From: Coptodactyla brooksi
Taxonomy: Eukaryota; Arthropoda; Insecta; Coleoptera; Scarabaeidae
NCBI GenBank assembly: GCA_033557675.1
Contig: JAWQRM010000046.1
Span: 1-35,718, forward strand
Direction of reading: 5' to 3'
DNA length: 35,718 bases
This document shows positions 12,249-25,000 of this stretch, in pieces. Under the pieces are notes generated by a model. It was not told where the DNA came from. It saw only the letters and a list, made by a program, of their open reading frames with translations, and ran no database searches. The translations under genes were made by a program, and so were the position numbers. Numbering within the stretch: position 1 is the stretch's first letter; the number at the start of each line of letters is the position of its first letter.

Positions 12249-14695
12249 TTTTAACAGTATTTTCAAGTGCGCGACTTTCGGACGTCTGAGTACCAGCGTA
12301 TTGACCATCGCCCGCGCTCTCGCCGATCGTCAAACTCCAAATTCGCGTTGCACCATCTAATTTTAACCGAACGTCACGCGAAACAATCCGGTCCGTACTT
12401 ACGGGTGCTTTGTAATAATTTAAACGGACGGTTTTCGGGGGAGATAACCCGTATCTGCGGACGCGCGATAAGAATCGCGTAGAGATAAAGCGAGGATCGA
12501 AAAAAATAAACGCGAACGGCGGAAATGTGCTAGGGCGCGTCGTTAACCAACTTGTTAACTAATCGGCGCGTCGTAAATTAACGTTTGCAGTTGAAGGCGC
12601 AGATTCTACGTGAAGATGCAGATCGGGTCGTTCGATAATCGAAACCTTTCGATTTTTATCGAAGAACGCCGGCCGATGCGCGTGATTCTACGTGAAACCC
12701 GCGATATACGAGTGAGCCTACAATAACGAACGACTACGCCGAAGGGAGCTTATTTATTAGGCCGAATTCACACCGACGCGATAGGCGACGAGCGACGGGC
12801 AATATACGATGCCGATTATGTCCGAAAAATATCTCCCAACTGTAAGCGACGCGTTAACTGATCGCTCCTATCTTTCGTACCTTTCTCGTTCGTATCTTCT
12901 CGGAAACGAGTGCGAGAAAACGACAAAAATGTTTTCGATTAATTCTATAGAAATATTCAAACTCTTCCCTGTTTACATTGAGCTCCCTTGCGACGACGTT
13001 TACACTACCTATTTTACACTATAGGTTAGGAAACCGCGTCCGACAATGACTATATGCGACTAATACGTTGTCGATGTTGTCATCATCGTACCGAATTAAG
13101 CAGCTTCGGAGTGAATTGACGAGCTATACGATCGCGACTTGAAACTAAAATTGAAGTTCGGTAGGATGTTATACTACGCTTTATTGCGTCATTGCCGTAA
13201 TAATGAGAACGGACGTTCGTCGAAACTAGTAAATTTAGCACAATTTAGAACATTGGTACAATTTAATAAAACAATCCTACCGATATCGATGGATAGAACG
13301 ATTCTTGCTGGCTATTTTGTGGAGAAATGACTAATTTACTTAGTAATCACTGTGGCGAAATCTGCTCGTCATTACTACTATACTAATATGCCACACCACT
13401 ACCGTTACTAAACCCGGAAAAATGCGGTGACATTTGAAATTTATCGTTCAAATTTCTATCGTTGCATTTCCCACTTTTAATTGCTAGTTGTATTACAATT
13501 GTATTACGCGATTATCATTATAATCTCCATTTCCGTTTTTAGTTATTAGTTTACCCCTGCATAACTGGAAACAATAATAATAATAATAATAACACTTACT
13601 GTTCTGAGATCGTTATTACAATTTTCATTACTATTCTGTTTATTAGTATCCTTGTTATTAATATTATTACATTAAGCAGTTTCAAAATTAGCGCCGAACT
13701 CTACAAGATGTAATAGACTAGTTCTCTAGAATTCGAGTTAAAATAAAAACGGTAGAATCAATTTTCAGTTGAATTCGTAATTAATACGCGACTATGTGTA
13801 GTAGATACTAGAAATTATATTGTTTATTTATTCACACCGAAAACATTGCCACATAAAGACGAATGTACGCGAGACGTAATAAATAACTAAACAACTTCAT
13901 TAATTCCAACGAAGTAATCGTGAATATGATTTTTGTTTTTGGTTTATTTAATCGCGCGTTGATTTGACTTGAACGAGAGTTTGTCCGCAGCGAACTAAAA
14001 CGTTACTTATTTATACGATAAATATCCGACTATGAACTCTAATGCCGAAAGGTCGCAAGTACGACAATTTCTGAGCCGTCTCTTTGCGTTTTAAACGGCA
14101 ATCGATCGGACACATCTGCTTCTAATATATTTCTCTATCGGTATACGCGATAAGGCACGCTATATACGTTCAAATGAATTTAACGTTCGTAAGTGACTAA
14201 TTTATTATTGATTTTTACGATCTCGAGCGATCGTCCCGATAAAACGGCAGGTGTTCGTGCGATACGCAAAAATGCGACGATACAAAACACCTGTCGCGTT
14301 AAATAATCTGATAAGGACCCGATAAAGCATATCTCGGCCGAACGGCGTACACAATTGCACGCCGTTTAATTAAAGGGGATTAATTAACCCGTATACTTAT
14401 ACCTTCCTGGCCCTTAAGTCGTCCGAAAATTCACTTAGAAATCTCGGTCGACGATAACGACGCGCGCGGATCCACGTGTCGCGAAAAAGCTTTATAGTTC
14501 TCTAAACTGGGTCACGTGCGCTCGAAACAACGGAACCGAGCGTCTATTTCAGGCAAACGTAATTATTTATCTCGTTTCCTTTCGGACCGTACGCAAAACT
14601 ACCGAGGCTAGTTAACGCGGCGCGTTAAGTTAGCGCTCGTCGCGTTTTAGCGTTAACGTTTATTTTAGATTGTAGTAGTAAGGTAAACGACGTAC
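12249..14695 (-). other. 5' flank of short isoform / intron of long isoform
   Basis: The short isoform begins at 12248, so its promoter and 5' untranslated region must lie here. The stretch is extremely rich in CpG (39 counted in 12481-12780), like a CpG-dense promoter block. I see no TATA box or coding exon that I can support. An AAT microsatellite lies near 13573-13590. Confidence 0.55.
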
Positions 14696-14872
14696 TTGTC
14701 GTACTTTCCGAACAGGCTGTGACTAGGGCTGCGCTGTATCGCCGGAGTTATGTACCCCGGGCTGGAAGGTTGCGAAAGGGCGTCCGAAAAGGTATTTGGC
14801 GACGAACCGAGCAACCCCTGGGGCGTGCTGGGAGCTGAACGGGCCCCCGCGCTCCCAAAGTTCCCTGACGAC
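14696..14872 (-). CDS. upstream coding exon of the GRAM gene (long isoform)
   Basis: The acceptor is TTTTTTCAG|GTCG and the donor GACAA|GTACGT. The exon is open for 58 whole codons: Ser/Pro-rich with SSGNFGSAGARSAPSTPQGL early, SSPGYITPAIQRSPSHS later, ending GKYD plus AA. The two trailing bases join the first base of the exon at 12036 to make Lys, then GTLKQL, exactly the phase used by the alternative first exon at 12248. The incoming phase also fits the exon at 21901-22002. The function is probably a disordered, phosphorylatable N-terminal extension. Confidence 0.75.
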
Positions 14873-16720
14873 CTGAAAAAATAAGAGATATTCGCGTTAG
14901 AACGCTTTGCAGTTGTCGGCTTGGAACGTACGGCTTACTGACAAAGTTAAACAAAGTCAGCATTACACCGAAAACGAAAAACAACTGCTCGACGTACGTT
15001 GTTTCGGTAACCGAGTTAGCATCGTCGGGAGCGATGAAGAACCCAGCACCCGTCTCACGTCTCGTCTCGTATCTTGGAACGACGTTTCGCGCGTTACGAG
15101 GCATTTTCGATTAATTGAATAATTGCCCGTACATTTACATTTCAACATCGGTGCCAAAGGTTAGAATATAAAAACGAACGATAAACAAAGTAGGTCAGTG
15201 GCGGATTGAGTTTGTGCAAACTCAAACGAGATAACCGTCAACGTCTAGGATAAAAGTACATATTACGTTTTACGCGAGCGGCAATAACGATTTCTATATT
15301 GAATATAAAAAGACGGTTTTGCAGGTGTTTTCGCTCGCACCACTTTCGTCGGAAACGCGCGGAAAAATAAGCCTAGCGACCGACCGAATTCAACGTTTCT
15401 CGTGGTATTAATGGAATAAACGATGCGGGAACGCCGTAACGACGACTCGTGGCGAACGTGGAATTTCGTTCCCATATTGAATAATAAATGCCGGTAAAAA
15501 CGTCATATAATTCGATATCTCGCGGGCAACGCTTCCCATCTTCTCACTAAACGGGAATTCCTATTCTTATAACGCAAAACAAAGTAATTTAAAAAAATGC
15601 GGAGTATCCTGTAAGCAGTATACTATATTTTTCTACTAATAAATCAATTACGATCGAAGCCAGAAAAGTAGAGTACAATCTTAATACACGTAACACAGTG
15701 AACCGCTTAAATAAAATGAACCGGTTTACTGGATTGCAACCGATTGTCACAGTAAAGATTAAAAATGTTATTAATTTTAATTAGTTCTTACAAACGGATT
15801 AATGTGACGCGCGTTCAGCAAATACGTCAAAATTTATATACGCAGTAATTAAGGGTAAAAAATTAACTCCCAAATAATCCCTGCAATATTAAATTATACA
15901 TATATTCGATTGCAGGCATCGAGAACAAATGATCGCTCGGGAACAAGTGGTCAAGGCCATATTATTAACTATAAACTAGAGCTTTTTGTATACGGCGTAC
16001 AACGTGTTCGTTAAATGTTGAAGTTAAAGATGCAATCAAAGAAAACGCAGTTTTCTCCATTCCGTATGTGAATATTATAAACAATTATAGAATTTTTTTT
16101 CTCCGGGTCACCCGATAGAGGTAATATTTTAAAACAAGCGTTTACCTCGAGTAACAAAAAGAAACTCTCCCATTCGCATTTAGAGTGGCGTTTTAATTCT
16201 GCAAGACCGATTGGACATCGATTAGGTGTGTACAAGGTATCGATTTTCCCAATTTGTTTGATATAAGTTTCTTTTAAACTTTACGTTTTATGAATTCTAG
16301 CAATTAAAGAACAAGTTGTGCAATTGTTTTTTTTTTCCTTTTTCAATATTACAATAAAAGTACGTGAAACGTTTTTTTAGTCTAACTCCATAATTTATTC
16401 TATTACATACCTTATTATGTGCGAAAACAAAGGGCAATAAAATAAAAAGATGCAATAAAACTCCAAACGTTTTTCGACCCAAAACTACAAATGAGCATCT
16501 CGCGAATTCAAATAAAAATAAATAAAACACCTTTAACTCATGGCGTAGTAAAAACAATAAAAAACGCGTGTATAATCGAAATTCGCCCGAATGTAAAATC
16601 CGACGTAAAAACGCCGGGCAAGTTGAGAAGCGTAAACAATGAATGGAACAGAAGAACTGCCTTAGCTTACGCCGAGCGTTTCCTTATGTTACTGGAGTGT
16701 GCCGAAATTTTCGGAATCTC

Positions 16721-16789
16721 TGGCAGTCTGCCAGACGTTTTGTCAGGTTTCCCGCAGGAAGCCCATCCCACGGTACGGCTTGGGAAACC
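16721..16789. repeat. nested inverted repeats in a GC-rich intronic island
   Basis: CTGGCAGTCTGCCAG near 16721-16735 is a 7-base-arm palindrome around one base. Directly after it, GGTTTCCC (16746-16753) and AAGCC (16759-16763) pair with GGCTT (16777-16781) and GGGAAACC (16782-16789), making a 13-pair stem with a 5-base bulge and a 13-base loop. Confidence 0.6.
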
Positions 16790-17856
16790 GCTCCGCACCT
16801 TCTATATTAGCTTACGTATTAATAATAATAATTACTTAATCGGTACAAATGACATCCCGCCTTTGATACGTAAAGCGACCCCCTAAAGTTATAAATTATT
16901 GCGACAAAATTCAATAAGCCTACGAGTAATTGGCTTTCTCAATTATTCCAACACGTTTCTACTCGAAAATGCAAAACGAGGACACGTATCTACCACTAAA
17001 TGTATACACATTTAGCGACATTTCAAAGAAAACGCTCCTATAAAGTGCGTGTAAAAAGCAAACCCACCCGGATGATGCCGGATAAAACTTAATTTTTTTA
17101 ACTGTTCCCTTATTATTTCTTTTATGTCGTTTATCGTGTCATAATCTTTTTTATTATTAACGATTAACGAGCTTTTGGCAACTCGGCATCACAATAATAT
17201 AAAATTCCGCAGAGAATATTTAAAATAGAATTGAGGACGCAGGATTTCCTGGACTCGGTGTCGCATATTTTTATGTACTGACAAGATGCGTGATTTCAGA
17301 TTTTCAGGAAACGTCAACCCGATTTCTCGGATTGGTAGCAAAATATCCGCGTGGTGAGAACGATCATCGATGACGAAGATTCTAAAGCAAGAAATCCCAT
17401 TATATTTTACGTTTGTCAAACGCCATATATGTTATTATATAAATGCAGAAGTCAAAAACATTATTAGCATTATATTAAAAAGATAACAAATTCACATTTC
17501 ACAAACAAGAGCATTTCTGATAACTCCCCGTTTCCTGCAGTACCAAATAAGCGCACGTAATTTAAAAACGTAAATAATAAATTTCCGTGCGATAGAGGGC
17601 AGGTGCGGCGTCTGCCGCAGGTAGAATAAGTAAAATAAAATCTCTTTGATTTTAGTCTGGCGCTTCCTTCGGGTTCGTGGAAACGGTGCGTTGACCCACT
17701 GGCTCGAAATGTTTATTTATAACTGTGCGGCCCCGCGCGTGCGACCGTTTTATTTAACAAAGGACCCGAGCCTTCGACACCGTTAATTTTGCAGTTTTCA
17801 GTGCGTTTTATAAACAATGTTGTACTTTGAACTTGCATTGTTAAAAAATGTGTTAT

Positions 17857-17883
17857 TTAGAAACAGTTGAACACTGTTTCTAA
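17857..17883. repeat. perfect hairpin, 11-base arms
   Basis: TTAGAAACAGT (17857-17867) pairs exactly with 17873-17883 around the loop TGAAC. It lies in the long GRAM-gene intron. Confidence 0.7.
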
Positions 17884-20800
17884 TTCAAGCTTTAATTAAC
17901 CGTATACCACACAAACCAATTCTTTACGGACTAAAATGGAGCTTGTAAAAACAGAAAAAAAAACAGTAGAACTTTTCTTTTAACATATAGAAGCTCCGTT
18001 TAAAATGTAGAAGAACCGCGTCGAGTACAACGTCGAAAAAGTTTGCGAAGAAATATTCGACGTTTAGAAATCAAAAATGCTAACAAATTAGCGGACGATA
18101 ACTAACGTTAATACAGTTAATTGTATTCTAAAATATAAATGAACAATTAACAGTTTCTCACAGTTTAATGGTAGTTGTTTAAAAAGAATTTGTTCCGTCT
18201 GATAACTCGACAATTAAACCGTGCCTAATTTTAATTATAAATCAAAATATCTTGGCTAGATGATAACTCTACCTTAAAATATCATACACACTCATTGTTC
18301 TTATTAGAGTATCACTTACAAAATTGTTGTGCGTTAAACAAATTTGTCTCCGCACGATTTGCATCACCTTAAATTAGATATTATAGGTGAGATCGTGAAT
18401 AGTTTATCTAAAAAATATACATTCCGAACTTATTTAGTATTCATAGATAACCCTGCATTTCAGTAGAGGTGCTACTGCGTGCACGCTTAAGTTGACAATT
18501 ATTCATCCTGCGGTTTAATTAGATATAATTGACTTAAATGTTAAAATTTGATGTTTATTCTCTCAGCTTACGTTAATATCGTGTACCGTTGGGATGATGT
18601 ACCACGCGCGCTATACATCTGCGAAAGATCAAATTAATAAGAGAACGAAACCTACCATACTTTTCTCCAAAAATTTCTCGTACCCAGTTTCGCAACTTTT
18701 TCCACATATACCTACCAGCGACCGCAGTTTTTTACAAACTGAGGCATCGATGAGGACATGCGATTTTCCCATTAACCGGACTTAATTGCACAAGTGGATT
18801 TGTACAAAAACGCACTTTGACGTCGACAATTTTATCGAACAATTATTATTCGAGCGAAAAAAAATGCGGTACGCCTTTTTTAAATGTCCAGGTTCAAGAT
18901 AAGTCCGCGTACGTCTGATTCGTTGGGATTTTCTGTCTTTCGCAACGATCGGACTTCAGAAATCTTTGACCGTCCGTTCTAAAGTTTAAACTTCAGAGAT
19001 CTATCGTTAAATTTTCGTATTCAGTTATTTCGTTTACAATTTACGTATGCGAACGCTTCTTATTATTTGAAATAACAATCGAGGTACTTCTCTAACTCTA
19101 ACCCTATGAAACGTCTATTCGAGATCGACAAATCTTTAACATTTAAAATACTTTAAAATCTTTTCTCTACGCTTTGGGGCATTATTTTATTGATTTCATT
19201 TTTGCACCTTTCTCTACATATTGTACTAAAAATTCAACTTGCGATCTATTAGTAACCGAACATTTTCCTTGTAGAGAAAACGGTATGTTGTAAGCGATAA
19301 ATATAAAAATGGAAAAGATATTATTAAAGTATTAGCCCAATCATTCGTTTCGTCCAAGGTAACTCGAAATCTTTTATCACATCCGCATAAAAATATAAAC
19401 TATTGCTTTAAAAACCTCGAAAATAATTGTTTAGAAATGTGTGGGAAACGGGAAGTTTTATTATTTAAGATTTATCAATAGCCGCTAATTTTGTATAAAA
19501 ACACTAAAATTAAAATATGTTGAAAACAGTTCACTTTTGCATAACGCATATTACGGTTAAATAGATTGCACATTAGCCGTACTCAAGGTGACAATGTAAC
19601 GGAAAATTGCGACACATCGAAAGTCCATTAAAGCGCAATCGTTTAATTTATTAAAAATACAGCTCTTTCAAAGAACAGTCAAAACGTTAAAAAGCGAACA
19701 GTCTTAATTTGTTAGCGTTTCATTTAACGATCGCTTTCTTACCCTTCATAATTTACGCCTAAAATTTCGCGAACTGACGCACGAAAATGCCGCAGAGCGT
19801 GAATAATCCGTTTTAAATATTAATACGAAATGGCTACGCAATGATTCTAATAACGCTGCAAACATTGACGTTCGATCTTTGTCGCTCACCTGCTTTTTCG
19901 CAACAATCTATTCTTGACCGTTTGCAGCCTAGGTCCCCTAACATCTCTGTCTTTATTGTCGAATCCTTGCACAAAACACAACATTACGGAATCACTCATG
20001 CACATACCCCCTTCCTATCTTTATCCCGGTGAAAAATATCGCAAAATTTTCACAGCGAGTTCGATTCGACGACTAATTTCGGTATCAAATTAAATAGAAT
20101 TGCAGTAAAGAAAAAAAACCGGTTGGCTTTGAGGAGTTTTTCTCGGTAAAAAAATGGCAATGGGGAAATTTTCAGAAGTTAACCGGAATATTGCGCAACG
20201 CGAGACCGGTTTCGTAGTATTAGGACGGATGGTTTTAATTTTTAATTACTTACGCGAAGTATTTGACGCACCGTTTAGAAAAATAATTTATTTTTTTAAT
20301 ATCTAATAATATTCTATCGCCCGGCTAAAGAATTGTATCATTTCTACACCGCATTTTGCAGAGAACATAGTTTAACTTCTCGATAAAACGCGTTTTATAC
20401 GGATTAAGTGCGACCGAATCGCGATAAAACTCAATTACAACGGAAGAGCCTTCTTTCTTCGGTGCCGTTCAAAGGGAAGGCACGTCATGACTGTCGGTTC
20501 TCCCCACTTCGGTACTTTGCTGTCATAGCAACTGGCACACAGCTGACTCGCCGTGTCTTCGGTTCACAACCCGCGACAAAATTAAAACCGACGCAGAAAT
20601 ACGATACGTATATAGATTACCGACGGGTTTTCCCCTTAATGGTCAAAAACTGTTGCGCGTTCGCACCTTTTTTTTTAATTTCTACTCGTTTCAAAAGATT
20701 GTACGTAAGTGGTAAGTAAAACACTGCTTTTAAAAGTGTTTTCTTCTGAGATAATGGGGCCCATAAAAAATATTTTTATATACACCGATTAGTTTCATCT

Positions 20801-21900
20801 TACGCGTTACGTTTTAGGTTCATTTGTTACACTTATGCCTACAAAATTAGATACGCAAAGGAACTGTTCATATTAGTCCGTACCGCGTTCTAAAGTCAAC
20901 ACGTTCTGTTAAATATCGGCCCGTCCGTGAATCTTTTTATTCCGGGCACCGTAAATTATTTCCTGAGGTAGGAACTGTTTGTGCAGCCCGAATATTGCGC
21001 TTATAACGAAAACAAACCGAGGTGTGAAGAATCGGCAATGCATGTTTTATATTTCTCGTTAATCAATTATAAATAAACGGAACTTTGCATCTGGCACGAG
21101 CGGTGTGCGGTAAAATGAGTATTAAAATCCTAATTTAGCGTGAACTATTTAACGTTAACGTCCGAAGGAGTTGTAAAAATTTATTTGAACTGGGATTTCC
21201 GTTAACAAAGAACGGACCCGTTAAGGACAGTCGGCTATTCGAGCCCGAACGAATACTGAATGGGCAAACGCGATGCAAAAAAGCAGTCGTCGAATGTAGT
21301 CTTCCTACACTCTATCCACGTAGTGCTGTATTTGTATTAAAGCGGGCAGTATAATGTCCCAATTTATCCAAGTAATGGCAACGTTAAAAAGTTATTTGCT
21401 TCTTATCTTTTACCGGTACGGGTTATTAAAGGTTTTATTTCTTAGCACGGTTGACTCACGTTAAATCCATTAATAATATTCCGAATTTAATTTCGGCCCC
21501 CGTATTGTCGCGATTTCGACATTTTGCCAACGTGCAAAACTATCGCAAATTTGATATTTGCATATTGCGCTTCTATTGCAGATGTAGAAATGAAATTCGT
21601 CGATATCGAGTAAAGGTCACTAAAATTGTGGGAATTGACTATTGCTCATAACGTAGAGAATTTTTGGGGAATTAACGAACATTATGAAAGAATTGCACAG
21701 TTATTACGAAATGTAATAAATAGTGATTTTTCGGGTACGTCGATTCTAATACATTTAAGTTTACGATGCTTCTACCTAGATTAGGTTTGAAACGGTGCGT
21801 TTGAATCATTCTCACACTGGAATATGAAAGCTTCGGTAAATAGACGCTCGCCAATTTAGAATGTTAGCAAGTTTCCGCTCGCCGAAAGATCAATACTTAC

Positions 21901-22002
21901 CCATTAAGGAACGCGGGGTCCGTATGGTGCCTTATATCTTCCAGATCGCTCGCATTATCGCTACTCGGCGGGTCTTCGACTACGAGGGGCGCTAGTGCCG
22001 GC
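21901..22002 (-). CDS. upstream coding exon of the GRAM gene (long isoform)
   Basis: A strong acceptor (TTTTTTTGTCTTCCAG) and a consensus donor (AATGG|GTAAGT) bound 102 bases. In the frame that joins the exon at 14872 it reads PALAPLVVEDPPSSDNASDL followed by EDIRHHTDPAFLN. The trailing GG plus the next exon's G makes Gly, so the two exons connect cleanly. It is an acidic, disordered-looking segment. The other two incoming phases are less likely; the one that would fit the exon at 26955 hits a stop (CGG CAC TAG). Confidence 0.65.
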
Positions 22003-25000
22003 CTGGAAGACAAAAAAAGACGGCGTGTGAAGTGCAAAGTTTTCGAGTCGAACGGCAAAATTTCTAAGCAAAATTTAGTTTAGAATACCGTTTTAATATA
22101 TTTAAAGATGGAGATTTCGTTTGAAATTGTAGTAATTTTTTGCTAGGAGGAATGTATAAATTAATTGGGAAATTTTCGGTTGAATTCCGTTTAAAGAGAA
22201 ACACGTGTGTATTTTTGTGCGGCCGAGCTCTGTGTTCTTTACAAAAAAAACATTTTTTCAACGTAATAATAGAGGTAATTTGTTCTCGGTGAGAAATAGG
22301 ATTTGTTGCTTTCCAAGGCAAGCTTGAATAGTTTGTAATTTATTTTTGAAAATTTTAATTTTTTTTTAAGAAAAAAAAAACGTTCGCAGTACCATTTGAT
22401 TTGGTCTTCGACCAAATTTGCGCGAAATGCTCAGTTCTATGTACGTTAATTTCTCAATATCGGGTCTCAAAGTGCGTGACCCACAACAATATTGTGATTG
22501 TTGTGCAGGAAATCGATGCGCGGCTATCTAAGTTTATCGAATTATGTATGTCGTGTGAGATCTTTGGCGTACGTCAGTGCGGAACAAGAGGCATCGGTCA
22601 ACGATAATTCTTTACAGATTAAACCATTCTAAGAAACAAATACCGCTCCTTTTTGAAGATAACGTCAATAGCGCGATAAATGACCCGTACAAAGAACGTT
22701 TATATATCTTAATAACGGCGATGTTAACTACCAAACATATTGTTTGCTTTTTCCCCAACCCGGCATTTGCACGCGCCGACGGAACGATTTGTACGTTTCG
22801 TTTCGAAGTGGCGGCAATATTCATAATCGAGCGGCTCTCCAAATTTGTTTACAATATTAAACCGGCGCGGGGTTTCTCGGCTAATATTTTGGTGACCCGA
22901 TAACTCCGAAACTAAAAGAAACGATTTTAATCTGTATACCGATGATATGCGAAAAATTTGACTTACTTTTCGCATTCTGACGTTTAATATCTCCGCCAGA
23001 ATTTTCAAATTCTTATTTTTTCAAGCACTTGCCCAGCCAACCCAAATGCCCAGGTAGGTTTCGAAATGTCCATTAATCGTCGTCACGGCGGCGTTTCGTA
23101 TTCTTCGACGCGCGTAATAGATTCCTTCCCGGTCTAGACGCGTCGGAATCGGCAGTATGCCAACGCCTTTCGAGAGAAGCCAGAGGTCGGCGCGTTATCC
23201 ACCCGGCACGTGGGGCACCTCGCGAAAGGTCAAAGATTACGAGACGCCGCGACCGCCGCTGACCGTTTTCTCTGTTCTTACCCGAACCTGCGTTACAATT
23301 TTACTGCGATAGGGAAGCGTCTACAATTTCGCGCTTTAGGCGTACCGAGAAAGAAGAACGATCTATGCGAGTGCATCGGAAAAATGGAAGCGGTGCTCGC
23401 AACGGTTACGGTGTTTTTACTATGTACCTGTGAGGCATACGCGGCCGTCGACGCGCGAGTCGAAATTTTTACCGTCGATTTCCTGAAAAAAAAAAAGAAA
23501 ATGACACCTTTGAGCGCCTCACTGGTAAACTGTTCGCGTCCGGCGATCGGAATAATAAGTAGGGGTTCCCTTACGCTTCGCCTGGAAGAGCGCTCCGTCT
23601 CCATTGACGTGACGTGTGTCAATCGGGCATCGTCCGCTTCACTACTACGTCGTTCCGGGGCTAAAAGGAGAGTACACGAGCGGCCGATGCGGCGAAAGAA
23701 TCTGTAAAAGTGCTGAAAACGATGGCCGCGCCGTCCGTAGTTCACCGCTTAGTGTATCAAGACGGACGAATTGCGGTTGTCGGTTTGGGGATTAACGCGG
23801 TAATGAGGATATATTCGTTTAATTGAAGTGAGTACGTTAGTGGCGCTAATTGGACGCTTTACGTAACGATCGTAGCAGACTGAGCATTGCTCACGTACTT
23901 CTTTACTTATGTTCCTCCGTTTTGTTATTTGGAGCCCTTTCCGTTTTCCTTTGACTTTCTCTCTTAGGTGATTTTAACTTAGTCGGTCGGTCCTTTTGTC
24001 CAATATTTCGCCCCCCCTTTCACTTCATTTAACTTTTCACACAGTTACTCAGTCACTTTTCACCCGTCTCTTCATTCGACAGATCTAATTTCTACGGCAT
24101 AAAAACTTACCCATTGAAAAGTTGCCACTTCTATGACATTACATATAATTTCCGCTATGATGCAGGAATTTTTGTAGATTACAAAGGTATATTTTGTTAC
24201 AAAAAATAGTAAAAAAAATTAAAAAATTTTAGAGCGAAGTACATTAACCGTACGTACAATTTTTCCGAAATCCTTATTTTGACCAAATTATATAATTATC
24301 AGTCTGTAAAGTATTGTTTTAATCAGTCTAACGATCCATCGAGGTCCATCAAAATCTCGACATCGATTTTTCGATGCTTTCTCTTAGAAGAGAAAGTAAA
24401 AATTTGGTGTCTCACTTTGATTCATAACATTAATTATAATGAAAACGGACAAAACGACCAGATTAAACACGAAAACCCCCATTAGATGTAAATTCGGATA
24501 TCTATTTTATCTCCGTAACGTATTAAACGCGGAAATTATCCGTGCGCTTTACCGATTTGCGTTTGTGCCCTCTTCGGATGGGGAATATAAATTATAGATG
24601 TATATCGAGGTCAGCTTAGTTCACCCGAGAAAACGATACCTCTTTCTACGGCACGTTCGAGAGAGTCCGCTTAGAGGGTCTTACCTGTCAAACAAGTATC
24701 CAATTGTAGCCAGAAGTGAGGGCGAAACCGTACCCTATCGGTTCCCTAAGCTCAGCATTTTGACGGACGAAGGAATTTGTTTTCTTTTCGCACCGTACCG
24801 CGCGTAATACGCTTCGCCCGCTTTAACGGCGGTCGAAAAACTGCAAAGAAAAGCGAATTCCGGTTGCTACCCAACCCCGGAGAGAGGAGCTAACGTTGCG
24901 CGCCCTTTCCCGATAACGCGGAACTCGACAGAGCTTTCCGATGGCCGAAAAGCTGCAAGCTGCGTGATGCACAGTCGGTGTCCGCGCAGTCGTAACGTTT

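Larger units (their letters stand above)
14873..21900 (-). other. long intron of the GRAM gene
   Basis: About 7 kb with no recognised gene on either strand. It holds a locally GC-rich folded island (16640-16800), an 11-base hairpin (17857-17883) and many CpG dinucleotides. Reading frames here (for example 16491-16886 on +, 20408-20719 on +) resemble no family I know and may be chance. Confidence 0.6.

Noticed and set aside
23210..23745. 165-codon plus frame and 150-codon minus frame overlapping each other
   Set aside because: Both lie in CpG-rich intronic DNA where stops are rare. Neither resembles a known protein, and both contain homopolymer-derived Lys or Phe runs.
24625..24746. Possible cassette exon ending at the good donor CAG|GTAAGA (24685)
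   Set aside because: With the nearest acceptor the length fits, but the required frame runs into TAG. Other acceptors give the wrong phase.
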